Assembly: GCA_965248605.1 (NCBI GenBank)
Contig: CBDFJV010000007.1
Coordinates: 2,604,001 to 2,668,000 of the forward strand
Length of the DNA stretch: 64,000 nucleotides
Direction: 5' to 3'
Source of the DNA: CAUZJF01 sp965248605
GTDB lineage: Bacteria; Chloroflexota; Dehalococcoidia; Lucifugimonadales; CAUZJF01
The position numbers were made by a program, and so were the translations under genes. This document shows positions 16,777 through 25,456 of the stretch, one piece after another. Within the stretch, counting starts at the first letter, position 1; each line of letters opens with the position of its first letter. The notes under the pieces are model-generated. The model did no database searches. It was given only the letters and a program-made list of their open reading frames with translations, and was not told the origin of the DNA.

Positions 16777-17817
16777 TTACCTGACCCCGAACTCCCTGGC
16801 GGTCGACCTGAATAGGTACGGTGCTTGAATCTCGACGTCTTCCAGCATGTCGTAGACGAAGTACCATCCGACCTCGAGGTCGATTGTGATGTACACGACC
16901 TGACCGGGTTGGATCGCCATCACCCCACCTACGGAGGTCCCTGGAGGTGGCCCTCCCGGCCCTTTGCCGTCATCGTCGATCACGGGAAAAGGCGCCAACG
17001 GAGCTTCGAGTCCGAACATCAGGGGCCTGCCCCTGGGGTTCATGTAGTACATGTCTGGAAAGTCGCGGGCCTGCTTTGCGCCCTCTATGAGGGCCAACCT
17101 TGCTTCGTGGGTTAGGTTGCTCTCGTTATCGACCTTGATGATCCGGAGACCCGGCTCAAGGCCTGATCCCCCCTCGTATCGATCGAATCGACCGCGAGTA
17201 TCCTCGACGCCGTAGTCGTAGTCGAGCATGCCGATGATAGCGTCGGCCGTAGGCTCAACCCCGGGATCAGAGGACGCGGACACCTCGAACGGACGAATCA
17301 AATCGAGGCCCGGCCGCGCAATCTCGTCATCGCCGAGGACGTAGGTGACCCATACGTAACTGCCCTCCGAGAGATTCTGCGTCACCACGGCCGTTACACC
17401 AGGCGACGTATCCGCAGGCCCGCCCCAAGATAACGCCCAATCAGGCAGCCGCGCCTTGGGGTCCTGCTGAATGAAAGACCTCAGATCGTCAACGGTCTTG
17501 CCGCCGGTCAACCTGACGAGCGCTAGATGGTGGTCGATATCGCCTCTGTTCTCGAAGTTAATGCGGACCCACCCGGCCGGTACCGAGTCCGGCCCGTCCA
17601 ACCCGGTCCCATCCATCGTGAAGGCGATTTCCGTCGCCTCACCTGGGTCGGCCGCCAAGGACTGGTTGGTGCCCTCTATCCTCCCGCCGGTCTGCCCGCC
17701 CTCAGGGCTAGGTTCTACAGTCGCGGTGCTCGCCTCCTCGGTCCCGCCTCCACAGGAGACAGCAGCGACAAGGATGAGACACCCAAGGATTGTCCGTAAA
17801 TAGGCCAACCTACTCAT
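16777..17817 (-). CDS. Hypothetical lipoprotein with cupredoxin-like repeats
   Basis: A 346-residue protein with a signal peptide and lipobox AAVSC (Cys about residue 22), then a Thr/Glu/Pro-rich linker. Two similar beta-rich modules follow, each with a pattern like VPAGWVRINFENRGDIDHHL and LRIIKVDNESNLTHEARLAL, resembling the blue-copper-like fold, but a full Cys-His-Met copper site is not visible. It is likely anchored outside the cell membrane. The gene sits between two DapA-like lyases on the same strand. Function unknown. Confidence 0.65.
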   Translation of the reverse strand: MSRLAYLRTILGCLILVAAVSCGGGTEEASTATVEPSPEGGQTGGRIEGTNQSLAADPGEATEIAFTMDGTGLDGPDSVPAGWVRINFENRGDIDHHLALVRLTGGKTVDDLRSFIQQDPKARLPDWALSWGGPADTSPGVTAVVTQNLSEGSYVWVTYVLGDDEIARPGLDLIRPFEVSASSDPGVEPTADAIIGMLDYDYGVEDTRGRFDRYEGGSGLEPGLRIIKVDNESNLTHEARLALIEGAKQARDFPDMYYMNPRGRPLMFGLEAPLAPFPVIDDDGKGPGGPPPGTSVGGVMAIQPGQVVYITIDLEVGWYFVYDMLEDVEIQAPYLFRSTAREFGVR

Positions 17818-18136
17818 GTCAACCTCACTCTACTCGACATTCGTCGGCCGACGTCCAAAAAGTCGTTTAGTACGCTAGAGCGTCGTTGATGGTACGACCG
17901 GCATCCTTGCGGTGGATGCCGGGATGGCGTCTCCAGCGGTTTGCACAATCGGTGCCGCGCCAGCGGCGACTGTTCATCGGTGAGTTAAGGTCCCACCAGG
18001 GTCGATCAAGCGGCGCGATTATATCTACGGCCTTAAACTCGCGTCAACGAAGAGAAGATGCACCACAGAGAGAGCACGGAGATCACAGAGTTAAAGGATC
18101 TTTCTCGGCGTTCTCTGTGGTCTCCGCGGTGAAGTT
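17818..18136. other. Gene-free interval with an inverted repeat
   Basis: No gene. The 3' part (18062-18136) has CCACAGAGA (18063-18071) opposite TCTCTGTGG (18112-18120). The sequence TCTCCGCGGTGAA that follows matches a repeat at 3950-3979 in inverted orientation. This could be a terminator or a member of a dispersed repeat family. Confidence 0.6.
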
Positions 18137-19090
18137 CTAAGCGACGGCGGCTTGCGCGGGCTGCACCGGCCAGCCGAAGCCGACCAATATGTCGCGCAGC
18201 TCCTCCATCTCGTCTTCGGAAAGGGGCAGCGACGGTGGCCGCGAGTGGCCGATGGGGCGCCCCATCACGGCAGTCAGTCCCTTCTTGAGACGTGCCTGCC
18301 CACCGGATTTGACCGCGATCTTGTTCTGGAACTCATTCAACGGCAGGTACACCGAGTCCCAGAGTGCCTGGGCCTCGTCGTAGCGCCCGCTCTCCATCAG
18401 GTCCCATAGGCGGAGATCCATGGGCGGGTGGATGTCTGCTGTCCAGTTTATGTAGCCCCGGCCGCCGAGCCTGTGGTTCCGAACCGGGTCCTTCGAGTTG
18501 TCGATGATGTTGACGCGGTCCTTCAGGTCGAAGATCACGTTGTAGTCGATTCCGGCCGGAGCCTGCCACTTGATTGCGACGACATTGTCGAACTGTGCAA
18601 TCTGGCGATAGTTGTCCGGTGTGATCTTGTCGCCGAGCATTCCCATCGTGTTGTAGACCATGATGCCGATTTCTACTGCATTAGCCAGGTCCTCGTAGAA
18701 CCGGAGCACGTCGTCCTGAGTAGGTCCGTTGTGTACTGGCGGAGAGACCTGGACCGCGACCGCTCCGAGGTCCTGCGCCCTCCTCGCGTCTTCGATCTGC
18801 CGGACCGTGTCCTTGTAGTGGAGGCCACACATTATCGTGGCCTTGCCGTCAGACGCCTGAACGGCCGTGCGCAAGAGTCCTTGCCACTCGTGGTCTCGTA
18901 ACTGCGGTCCCTCGCCCATGGCCGCGGCGATCTTGATTACGGCCACTCCCTTCACGAGGCCGTTCTCCACCCACCACTTCGTCATCTCGGCCATCTTGCC
19001 ATAGTCGACCTCGTACTCGTCGTCGGAGGGGGTGCCCACGGTAGCCATTGGCCCTACGATTAGCTTCCTGAGTTCATCGCGGTCCATCAC
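18137..19090 (-). CDS. DapA/NAL superfamily lyase 3
   Basis: A 317-residue aldolase paralogous to the gene at 15702-16658. The Schiff-base Lys is in NVVAIKWQAPAG and the Tyr in IGIMVYNTMGMLGD. The pyruvate-loop position reads KIAAAMGEGPQL rather than GTTGE. GTG-ATG codons open the frame; the second (ATG) is equally plausible. It follows a Gfo/Idh/MocA dehydrogenase by 34 bases, and the pair looks like part of a sugar-acid catabolic operon. Substrate unknown. Confidence 0.85.
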   Translation of the reverse strand: MMDRDELRKLIVGPMATVGTPSDDEYEVDYGKMAEMTKWWVENGLVKGVAVIKIAAAMGEGPQLRDHEWQGLLRTAVQASDGKATIMCGLHYKDTVRQIEDARRAQDLGAVAVQVSPPVHNGPTQDDVLRFYEDLANAVEIGIMVYNTMGMLGDKITPDNYRQIAQFDNVVAIKWQAPAGIDYNVIFDLKDRVNIIDNSKDPVRNHRLGGRGYINWTADIHPPMDLRLWDLMESGRYDEAQALWDSVYLPLNEFQNKIAVKSGGQARLKKGLTAVMGRPIGHSRPPSLPLSEDEMEELRDILVGFGWPVQPAQAAVA

Positions 19091-19124
19091 CGGCCTCCGG
19101 GGCTGTCGGCAAAGCTGACGTCAT

Positions 19125-20189
19125 TCACAGCGGCAGGTAGACTGTCCGACGGGACTGGGCGCTGCGCGTCACGGCCTCAGTGAACTCCATGTACTGCACG
19201 CCGATATGGAAGGTGTTCAAAGCGACGGGCTCAATGCCACGGATCGCGTTCACGAACTCTTCCTCGACGCGCCAGACATGTAGTTTTTCCGGAGGAATCT
19301 CGATAGGAGCGAGCTTAGAGTCTTCCTTCCGGCCGCCGTACAGCCCCGTCTTGCCGGCTTCACCAGAGTATTGGTTCATTCCGCCGAAGTCGACCAAAAG
19401 TGTGCCGTCGGTCCCGAAGAACCACAATCCGTCGGCCGAATGGCCGAGGACCTCGCTGACCCTGAGTCGCAGGAGTCCACCCGACGCGATTTCGGCTAAC
19501 ACGTCGACGTGGTCTGGGATGTCTGTGGTACGGCGTTGCCCAGAGCCGTCAGCCCTGGAGACGACGTTCACCCTGGTAGCGGCCGTAACGCTGGAAGCTG
19601 GGCCCACCATCCGCACAAGGCACTCGTACCAGGCGCCCATGAGCATCGCGTTATAGCCGCTCAGATCGCGGTCGTGGCGCCACATGTACGGTGCGTCCCG
19701 GTTGGCGAAGCCCTGCGATATTGTGAAATCCACGGATAGCAGGTCCCCGAGGTAGCCGTCTCCTATCTTGTCGATGATGGTCTGCTCGAACTCGAAGCTG
19801 AACGGCGCGGGCACCACTTGTGTGACCAGGTGTGGTTTCACACGAGACGCGGCAAGCATCTCCCGGGCCTCATGGGCGTTTAGCGACATCCGGGCCTCGG
19901 TCAGGACGTGCTTGCCGTTTTCCAGGGCGGCAAGCACGGCCGGACGGTGGAGATATGGCCACGTGCCGACGCATACTGCGTCGACGTCGGGCGCTGTGAT
20001 GAGCGCGTGCCAGTCGTCGTAAACCCGCGGAATGTCGAACTCGTCCGCTACCCGCTGGCTGGACTCGCGGGAGCGGTTCACGACACCCACGACTTCCACC
20101 CCATCGATCGCCTTGAACCCCGGGATGTGTTTCTTTCGGGTGTTGCCGCCTGCGCCGATCAGGCCGATCCTGATTGTATTGTTATTCAT
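19125..20189 (-). CDS. Gfo/Idh/MocA family oxidoreductase
   Basis: A 354-residue NAD(P)-dependent dehydrogenase. The Rossmann motif is IGLIGAGGNTRKKHIPGF at the N-terminus, and the conserved segment VLTEARMSLNAHEAREM replaces the usual EKP motif, with Glu-Ala-Arg instead of Glu-Lys-Pro, so the catalytic Lys is absent. The C-terminal beta-sheet domain (from about residue 130) includes FGGMNQYSGEAGKTG. The missing EKP Lys hints at altered chemistry. It is first in a run with DapA-like lyases. Confidence 0.82.
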   Translation of the reverse strand: MNNNTIRIGLIGAGGNTRKKHIPGFKAIDGVEVVGVVNRSRESSQRVADEFDIPRVYDDWHALITAPDVDAVCVGTWPYLHRPAVLAALENGKHVLTEARMSLNAHEAREMLAASRVKPHLVTQVVPAPFSFEFEQTIIDKIGDGYLGDLLSVDFTISQGFANRDAPYMWRHDRDLSGYNAMLMGAWYECLVRMVGPASSVTAATRVNVVSRADGSGQRRTTDIPDHVDVLAEIASGGLLRLRVSEVLGHSADGLWFFGTDGTLLVDFGGMNQYSGEAGKTGLYGGRKEDSKLAPIEIPPEKLHVWRVEEEFVNAIRGIEPVALNTFHIGVQYMEFTEAVTRSAQSRRTVYLPL

Positions 20190-20207
20190 GTTACCGCCCT
20201 AGAAGAT

Positions 20208-20232
20208 GGCAGGCACGGGGGCCTGCCCCTAC
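20208..20232. repeat. REP-like palindrome at the 3' edge of the RAYT gene
   Basis: GGCAGGC and GCCTGCC form the stem, followed by CCTAC. The 3' end of the transposase gene at 20229 overlaps the motif. It pairs with an internal copy at 20458-20485. Confidence 0.75.
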
Positions 20233-20765
20233 GTGTTGTTGTCGGGGTTGTACTCATCATCGGCCCACTTTGCCGGGTTGTTGCTCACGTATTCTCTGAC
20301 ACGCTGTAGTTCACCTTCGCTTCGGATCACGTGCTCGTAGTAGTTCCTTTGCCAGAGCCTGCGTCCGATAGGAGGCCAATCTCGGTCCTCAACACCCTTC
20401 TTGTATCGTGCTGTCGTCAGCGATTTGAACCGGTGCACGATGTCGGACAACGACATCGTAGGGGCAGGCCCCCGCGCCTGCCCTAGGCCCAGCATGATAA
20501 TCGCGTGAACGTGGTTAGGCATCAAGACGAATGCATCGGTGCCGACGTCAGGATAGTGCTGCGGAATCTCGTCCCATGTGCTTTGGACCATTGCCCCAAT
20601 CTTTCCGGGGACGAACATAGCGTCGACAACGTGTCCGAAGACTCTAGCTCGGTTATCTGTACTGATCGTTGTGAAGTACGCCCCAGGGCTTGCGTAATCG
20701 TACTCTTTCAGTCGAATCGAACGTCGACGACGCGGTCCAACTGCTGAATGCGACACTCTTGCCAC
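20229..20765 (-). CDS. REP-associated tyrosine transposase (RAYT, Y1_Tnp / IS200-like)
   Basis: A 178-residue HUH single-strand transposase. The hallmark FVLMPNHVHAIIML carries the His-x-His metal motif, and the catalytic Tyr is expected in the WQRNYYEHVIRSEGELQRV helix. The N-terminal RRRSIRLKEYDYASPGAYFTTI and late REYVSNNPAKW are typical of RAYTs. The coding frame contains a REP palindrome (20458-20485) read as GLGQARGPAP just after the HUH motif, and another REP copy lies at its 3' end. Such enzymes are thought to cleave and mobilise REP hairpins. GTG start. Confidence 0.92.
   Translation of the reverse strand: MARVSHSAVGPRRRRSIRLKEYDYASPGAYFTTISTDNRARVFGHVVDAMFVPGKIGAMVQSTWDEIPQHYPDVGTDAFVLMPNHVHAIIMLGLGQARGPAPTMSLSDIVHRFKSLTTARYKKGVEDRDWPPIGRRLWQRNYYEHVIRSEGELQRVREYVSNNPAKWADDEYNPDNNT
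20458..20485. repeat. REP-like palindrome inside the RAYT coding region
   Basis: Stem GGGCAGGC (20462-20469) and GCCTGCCC (20476-20483), with the family-typical GTAG and CTAG outside. It is an in-frame insertion in the transposase gene between the HUH motif and the next helix. Confidence 0.8.
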
Positions 20766-20776
20766 CCTATGACCAC

Positions 20777-21682
20777 CTAGCCCGCTGGCGGGAACAGCAA
20801 CCGTCCCTGGCGCTCGGTGGTGGTCCGGAAGAGGTGGCCGTCGATGGTCGTTACGTACAGGGTGCGTAGGTCGTCGTGGGCGAAGGTGCAGTTCGTGGGC
20901 CGATCGACAGGCAACGGATGGGTTTCAATAACGTCTCCGGCAGGTGAGAACACGTAGATCAGCGGGCCAGGGCCGCCCTGCTTCCAGCCGGCCGTGGCGA
21001 TGATGTTGCCATCGGTGTCGAGACACATTCCGTCGATGCCCCGGTTTTCACCGAAGTCGTGCAGGACCGTGTGCTCGCCCAGACTCCCGTCGTCGTTCAC
21101 GGGATAGGCCCGCAACTGTCGCTTCTCGCCGTGTTCACGGCCGCTCTGGGCCACATACAGAGTGTCGTAGTCGAGAGAGAAGAGTATGCCGTTGGGGCGG
21201 GTCGTGTCGAAGGTAACGCGCGTGATAGACCACGTACCGTCGGACTGTGGGTCGAGCCTGAAGACCGACTCGTGATCGAGTTCCATCGCGTCCCGCGTCT
21301 CGCTCCAGGGTCCGGCGGCGTTCTCGTAGTACGGGTCGGTGAACCAGACCCTGTTCTGAAGGTCGATGGCCAGGTCGTTAGGGATGTTCAGACGCTTCCC
21401 CTCGAAGCTATCGGCAAGCACGGTTGTTGTGCCGTCGGGCTCGTAGCGCACGACCCTTCTAGCGTCGCCCTCGCACGCATGAAGCCGGCCGTCTGGGTCG
21501 AACACCGTTCCATTGGCCTGGCTCGTGTTGTCTTTGTAAACGGATGACTTGCCTGAAACGGGGTCGAACCGCATAATCCGACTGGATGGGATATGGGTGA
21601 ACAGCAGCACATTGCCGTCCCACGCCGGTCCCTCGGTTACTCCACCATAAGGCCCGTCTAGAAGCTCAAACTCCCAGCTCAT
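20777..21682 (-). CDS. SMP-30/gluconolactonase-like protein
   Basis: A 301-residue six-bladed beta-propeller. Characteristic segments are VTEGPAWDGNVLLFTHIPSSRI with the metal Glu, NIPNDLAIDLQNRVWFTDPYY with the Asn/Asp ligands, and ENRGIDGMCLDTDGNIIAT (Asp). It is expected to hydrolyse a sugar lactone using a divalent cation. It is upstream of the RAYT gene on the same strand and next to the sugar-acid lyases, which fits a lactone-acid-aldolase catabolic route. Substrate unassigned. Confidence 0.85.
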   Translation of the reverse strand: MSWEFELLDGPYGGVTEGPAWDGNVLLFTHIPSSRIMRFDPVSGKSSVYKDNTSQANGTVFDPDGRLHACEGDARRVVRYEPDGTTTVLADSFEGKRLNIPNDLAIDLQNRVWFTDPYYENAAGPWSETRDAMELDHESVFRLDPQSDGTWSITRVTFDTTRPNGILFSLDYDTLYVAQSGREHGEKRQLRAYPVNDDGSLGEHTVLHDFGENRGIDGMCLDTDGNIIATAGWKQGGPGPLIYVFSPAGDVIETHPLPVDRPTNCTFAHDDLRTLYVTTIDGHLFRTTTERQGRLLFPPAG

Positions 21683-21740
21683 TCACGCCTCCCTGATGTA
21701 ATGACTACAGTGCCGACGGAGCTTTCAGCAGTCTCTCTAG

Positions 21741-22568
21741 CTAGATTACTTCCTCTGATTCGCCGACTTTCGCGACAGCTTTGCCGGTGACCCTTTCACC
21801 GACCTCCTTGATGGCGCCGAACTCGTCTCTGAAGCCGTTGTGCATGGTCCGCGCATCGGAGGAGTACAGTACGAATCGTGCGCCCTCGCTCAACCATTTC
21901 TGTGTGAGCGCCACTGTCTGGTGGTGGATCAGCACGGGCGTGTCGTGCTCCTGGCAGGCGCTGATGATCCGGCGCAGTGCCTCCTCGTACTTCGGGTGCT
22001 CTACCTGGTCCGGAATACCCAACGATATCGTCAGATCGTTGGGCCCAACGAATATGCCGTCGATGCCGTCAACATGGAGGATATTCTCCAGGTTCTCGAT
22101 GGCGGGCACGCTCTCGATTCCGATGATGCAGACGTTGCTGCGGTTCCGTTCTTCCAGGTACGTTTTCGTTTCCTCGCTCGGAAGCTCTCCCGTTTCAACG
22201 GCTTTCCTAGCCAGCTCGCCTTTCAGCGGCCGCCACTTGGCCGCGCCGACGACCTACTGCACCTCTTCTACGGTCTCGCAGTACGGGGCCAGCACGCCCT
22301 GGGCCCCCGCGTCCAGCGTCATAGTGACATAGTGGGAGTCGGGAATGGGGATCCGAACGATAGGGACTACGCTGGAGCCGGCAAAGGCCGCGAGAAGGTC
22401 GGCGATATCGCTTCGGTCGCGGGGTGCGTGCTCGGTATCGATGATCACGTAGTCGAGCCCAAACCCGGAGATAGGTGTGACCCAACGCGGGTTCCGGCTC
22501 ATGCTCAGCATCGTCCCGTAGACGACGCCTCCGGACCTGACCGTCTTTTTAAGCTGTTCTCCGTTCAC
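21741..22568 (-). pseudogene. HpcH/HpaI-type aldolase with an in-frame amber stop
   Basis: The frame from a GTG at 22568 encodes the N-terminal barrel (GFGLDYVIIDTEHAPRD), then TAG at 22254-22256, and resumes in the same frame as VVGAAKWRPLKGELARKAV. It continues through IIGIESVPAIENLENIL and GIDGIFVGPNDLTISLG to 21741. Without the stop it would be 275 residues, close to family length. Family members cleave 4-hydroxy-2-ketoacids to pyruvate and an aldehyde, using the Glu and Asp seen here as metal ligands. Nonsense mutation, readthrough or sequence error are all possible. Confidence 0.8.
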
Positions 22569-22736
22569 TGTGCCACCTACAACTCCGTATTCGCGACTCG
22601 AAGGGCTGTATGATTGTATCTGCCGTGTTTGGGGTGTCAAGTATGCCTCCGCCCCAACGAACGAGTGGAAATTCGGGCTACGAATTCCTATAATGTGGTC
22701 GCGAATGTGTCTACATGGCGATACCTGGAGGCCGTG

Positions 22737-23000
22737 ATGTTGCAGGTAGGAGTAAGGGAACTTAAACAGCGGACCAGCGACATCCTCCGTCGCGTCAGGG
22801 AGGAACACGAAACGGTGACTGTAACGCGCCGAGGGAAAGCAGTGGCGCGCATCGTACCTATCGAGGACTGGGAGGCAGAGCAGGCCAAAGCCGAAGCGGT
22901 ATGGGCAGAAATGCGAGAGCTTAGCAAGCGGATTAGCGCCCACTGGCCGCCCGGAGTATCCGCCGTCGAGGCTGTGAGAGAACAAAGGCGGGAACTTTAG
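22737..23000 (+). CDS. Phd/YefM-type antitoxin
   Basis: An 87-residue antitoxin. The DNA-binding N-terminus reads VGVRELKQRTSDILRRV and the conserved turn is TRRGKAVARIVPIEDW; the remaining C-terminal tail would wrap the toxin. GGAGG lies 5 bases before the ATG at 22737. It ends one base before the toxin start, a typical cotranscribed toxin-antitoxin pair, and presumably represses its own promoter. Confidence 0.88.
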   Translation: MLQVGVRELKQRTSDILRRVREEHETVTVTRRGKAVARIVPIEDWEAEQAKAEAVWAEMRELSKRISAHWPPGVSAVEAVREQRREL

Positions 23001-23001
23001 A

Positions 23002-23439
23002 TTGCATGTGATCGACGCCAGCGTGTGGGTGAGTCAGTTCGTCGAAGAGGATGTTCACCATCAGATCAGCTTGCGTTGGCTAGAGTCCCGGATCGCGATC
23101 AGCGACCCGATTCTGCTTCCGACGTTGGTCCTTCCGGAAATAGCTGGAGCTGTTGCCAGGCGCGCGGGGGGTCCTAGCCCGGGACACCAGGCAAGAGACC
23201 TCCTAGAACAGTTACCCAACACTCGATTAATATCGATTGACATAAGCCTTGCAAAGTTGGGCGCCCAGATCGCGGCCGACGTCGGCCTAAGCGGCGCCGA
23301 CGCGCTATACGTCGCGCTGGCCCAGACGTTTCAGGTCCCACTCGTCACGTGGGACAAGCAACAGATAGACCGCGGTGGAACCGTAACAGAGGTCGTTACG
23401 CCGGCCTCGGTTGCACAAGAAGATAACCACGATCGGTAA
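23002..23439 (+). CDS. PIN-domain toxin (VapC-like)
   Basis: A 145-residue PIN-domain ribonuclease. The acidic residues are seen in VIDASVWVSQF (Asp), VLPEIAGAV (Glu), LSGADALYVALA (Asp) and LVTWDKQQ (Asp). TTG start two bases after the antitoxin stop. It is expected to cleave RNA (tRNA or rRNA in known VapC proteins) when released from the antitoxin. Confidence 0.88.
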   Translation: MHVIDASVWVSQFVEEDVHHQISLRWLESRIAISDPILLPTLVLPEIAGAVARRAGGPSPGHQARDLLEQLPNTRLISIDISLAKLGAQIAADVGLSGADALYVALAQTFQVPLVTWDKQQIDRGGTVTEVVTPASVAQEDNHDR

Positions 23440-23450
23440 GGAGTACCGGA

Positions 23451-24305
23451 ATGCGATTGGGAGCTCACGTGTCGACAAGCGGAGGCCTCAGCAAAGGGAT
23501 CGAGCGGGCAGAGGAGATGGGCGCTGAGACCGCGCAGATCTTCGCGTCATCGCCTCGGATGTGGCGTTTCATCGAACCGTCAGAAGACGCCGTGCTCGAG
23601 TTTCGCCAAAAAGCCGAAGCAGCGGACGTCTCTCCCGTTTTCATTCACGGGAGCTATCTGATCACCATCGGCGGCGAACCGGAAATGCGCCAGAAGTCGG
23701 TCGACCTGCTGACGAAGACCATGAACGTCGCGGGCCGGATCGGCGCGGCTGGAGTGATCTTCCATGTGGGCGCCCATCACGGCGCTGGCTTCGACGGGAT
23801 CCTGATGCCGTATCGGGCCGCACTGCAAGACGTTCTCGAGAATAGCCCGGAAGACGTCTGGTTGATCTTCGAGAACAGCGCAGGCATGGGGTCCCACATG
23901 GGCTCGTCATTCAAAGAGATGGCCAAGCTGCTCGACGCACTCGACAGTCCCCGAGCGATGGTATGCCTCGATACCCAACACGCTTTCGCGGCCGGCTACA
24001 ACCTTCGCGAGTCGGATGGCATCGACGCGGCGATGGACGAGTTCGACCGAGAAGTGGGACTTTCGCGGCTAGCGGCGGTCCATGCCAACGATTCCAAGGT
24101 CAAGCTAGGCGGTGGAGTCGACCGGCACGAGAACATTGGGGAAGGGCACCTCGGGAAAGAAGGCTTCGAGACGATCATAGGTCACCCGGCATTCGCAAAG
24201 GTGCCGTTTGTTTTAGAAGTCCCTGGCGCCGACAAGAAGGGGCCTGACAAAGAGAACCTGGACCGTCTGAAGGCTATCCGCGAGGGACTAGGAGTACCGG
24301 CGTAG
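23451..24305 (+). CDS. nfo: Endonuclease IV (apurinic/apyrimidinic)
   Basis: A 284-residue TIM-barrel AP endonuclease. It opens MRLGAHVSTSGGLSKGI and shows the trinuclear zinc motifs VIFHVGAHHGAG, IFENSAGMG, CLDTQHAFAAGYNL and HANDSKVKLGGGVDRHENIG. Length equals the family norm. It nicks DNA 5' of abasic sites in base-excision repair. AAGGAG precedes the ATG. It is 11 bases downstream of the PIN toxin. Confidence 0.95.
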   Translation: MRLGAHVSTSGGLSKGIERAEEMGAETAQIFASSPRMWRFIEPSEDAVLEFRQKAEAADVSPVFIHGSYLITIGGEPEMRQKSVDLLTKTMNVAGRIGAAGVIFHVGAHHGAGFDGILMPYRAALQDVLENSPEDVWLIFENSAGMGSHMGSSFKEMAKLLDALDSPRAMVCLDTQHAFAAGYNLRESDGIDAAMDEFDREVGLSRLAAVHANDSKVKLGGGVDRHENIGEGHLGKEGFETIIGHPAFAKVPFVLEVPGADKKGPDKENLDRLKAIREGLGVPA

Positions 24306-24340
24306 GTTTACGGCGAGACGGGCTACCTGAAAGGAATCAG

Positions 24341-25456
24341 TTGGTCGAAAAGACAGACGGGCGTTCCAAGCAGTACAGAGAATACCTCGACGCCGAGCTG
24401 GAGGCTGCCGCGCTCTACGGCGCGCTCGCCGACACCGAGGCGGACCAGACCCGTGCTCAGGTGTTCCGGGACCTCGTGGCCGCGGAGATGCGGCATGCTT
24501 CGCGCTGGGCGGAGAAGCTCGGAATCGACGGCGCGACTCTCCGGCCCGCCAGTCCCGGACTTAAGGTCAAGGCGCTCCAGTGGGCCGCCCGAAGGTTCGG
24601 CACCAGTCGGGTTCTTCCCGTGCTCCTCAGACTGGAAGCGAAGGAAGTCGACGCTTACGCGGCCGACCCCGAGGCCTTCGATCTGGTAGGGGAGGAACGT
24701 CAGCACTCTCGTGTTCTCCAGAAGCTAACGCACCCGTCGGGGTTTCCCAAGGGAGTGAGTGGAGGAGGGCGATTGAGGGCCGCCGTACTCGGCGTCAACG
24801 ACGGCCTGGTGTCGAACTTCAGTCTAGTCATGGGAGTGGCAGGAGGCACCGCAGGCGCCGTAGGAGGAGGGGGTGATCCTGAGTTCATACTCCTCGCAGG
24901 GGTAGCCGGCCTGCTGGCAGGCGCATTCTCGATGGCGTCGGGCGAGTACATCTCGATGCGGTCCCAGCGGGACATCTTCGAGCACGAAATGCGCAGAGAG
25001 GCCATCGAATTACAGGAGTGGCCCGAGGAAGAGGAGGAGGAGCTGGCCTTGATCTACCAGGCGAAAGGGCTATCGCCCGACGAGGCAGGCCACCTCGCCA
25101 GCCGGATAATGTCGGACCCGAAGGTAGCCCTGGACACGATGGCCCGCGAAGAGCTCGGCCTCGATCCTTCTGAGCTCGGTTCTCCATGGGGCGCCAGCAT
25201 CGTTTCCTTCGTTGCGTTCGTCTCCGGAGCCGTGGTACCCATAGTGCCTTACATCTTCGACGCGGGGGATTTCTCCATCGTGCTGAGCGCGAGCCTCAGC
25301 GCGGTCGCACTGGCAGCCGTAGGAGCCATGGTGGGCGCGACGTCGGGCCGAAACGTTTTGTGGGGTGGCCTGCGCATGTTGCTGGCAGGCGGAGCCGCCG
25401 CCACAGTGACATTTACCGTGGGCAGCCTGATAGGCGTCTCGGTCTCCGCTCTCTGA
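24341..25456 (+). CDS. Ferritin-like/VIT1 fusion, membrane iron/manganese transporter
   Basis: A 371-residue protein. The N-terminal 130 residues form a ferritin-like four-helix part (EAAALYGALADTEADQTRAQVFRDLVAAEMRHASRWAEKL, with paired Glu/His metal sites). The second half is the CCC1/VIT1 membrane domain starting RAAVLGVNDGLVSNFSLVMG, with about five transmembrane segments and GEYISMRSQRD. This domain order is that of MbfA-type membrane ferritins, which export iron to limit oxidative damage. TTG start after AAAGGAATC. It is 35 bases after nfo. Confidence 0.88.
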   Translation: MVEKTDGRSKQYREYLDAELEAAALYGALADTEADQTRAQVFRDLVAAEMRHASRWAEKLGIDGATLRPASPGLKVKALQWAARRFGTSRVLPVLLRLEAKEVDAYAADPEAFDLVGEERQHSRVLQKLTHPSGFPKGVSGGGRLRAAVLGVNDGLVSNFSLVMGVAGGTAGAVGGGGDPEFILLAGVAGLLAGAFSMASGEYISMRSQRDIFEHEMRREAIELQEWPEEEEEELALIYQAKGLSPDEAGHLASRIMSDPKVALDTMAREELGLDPSELGSPWGASIVSFVAFVSGAVVPIVPYIFDAGDFSIVLSASLSAVALAAVGAMVGATSGRNVLWGGLRMLLAGGAAATVTFTVGSLIGVSVSAL

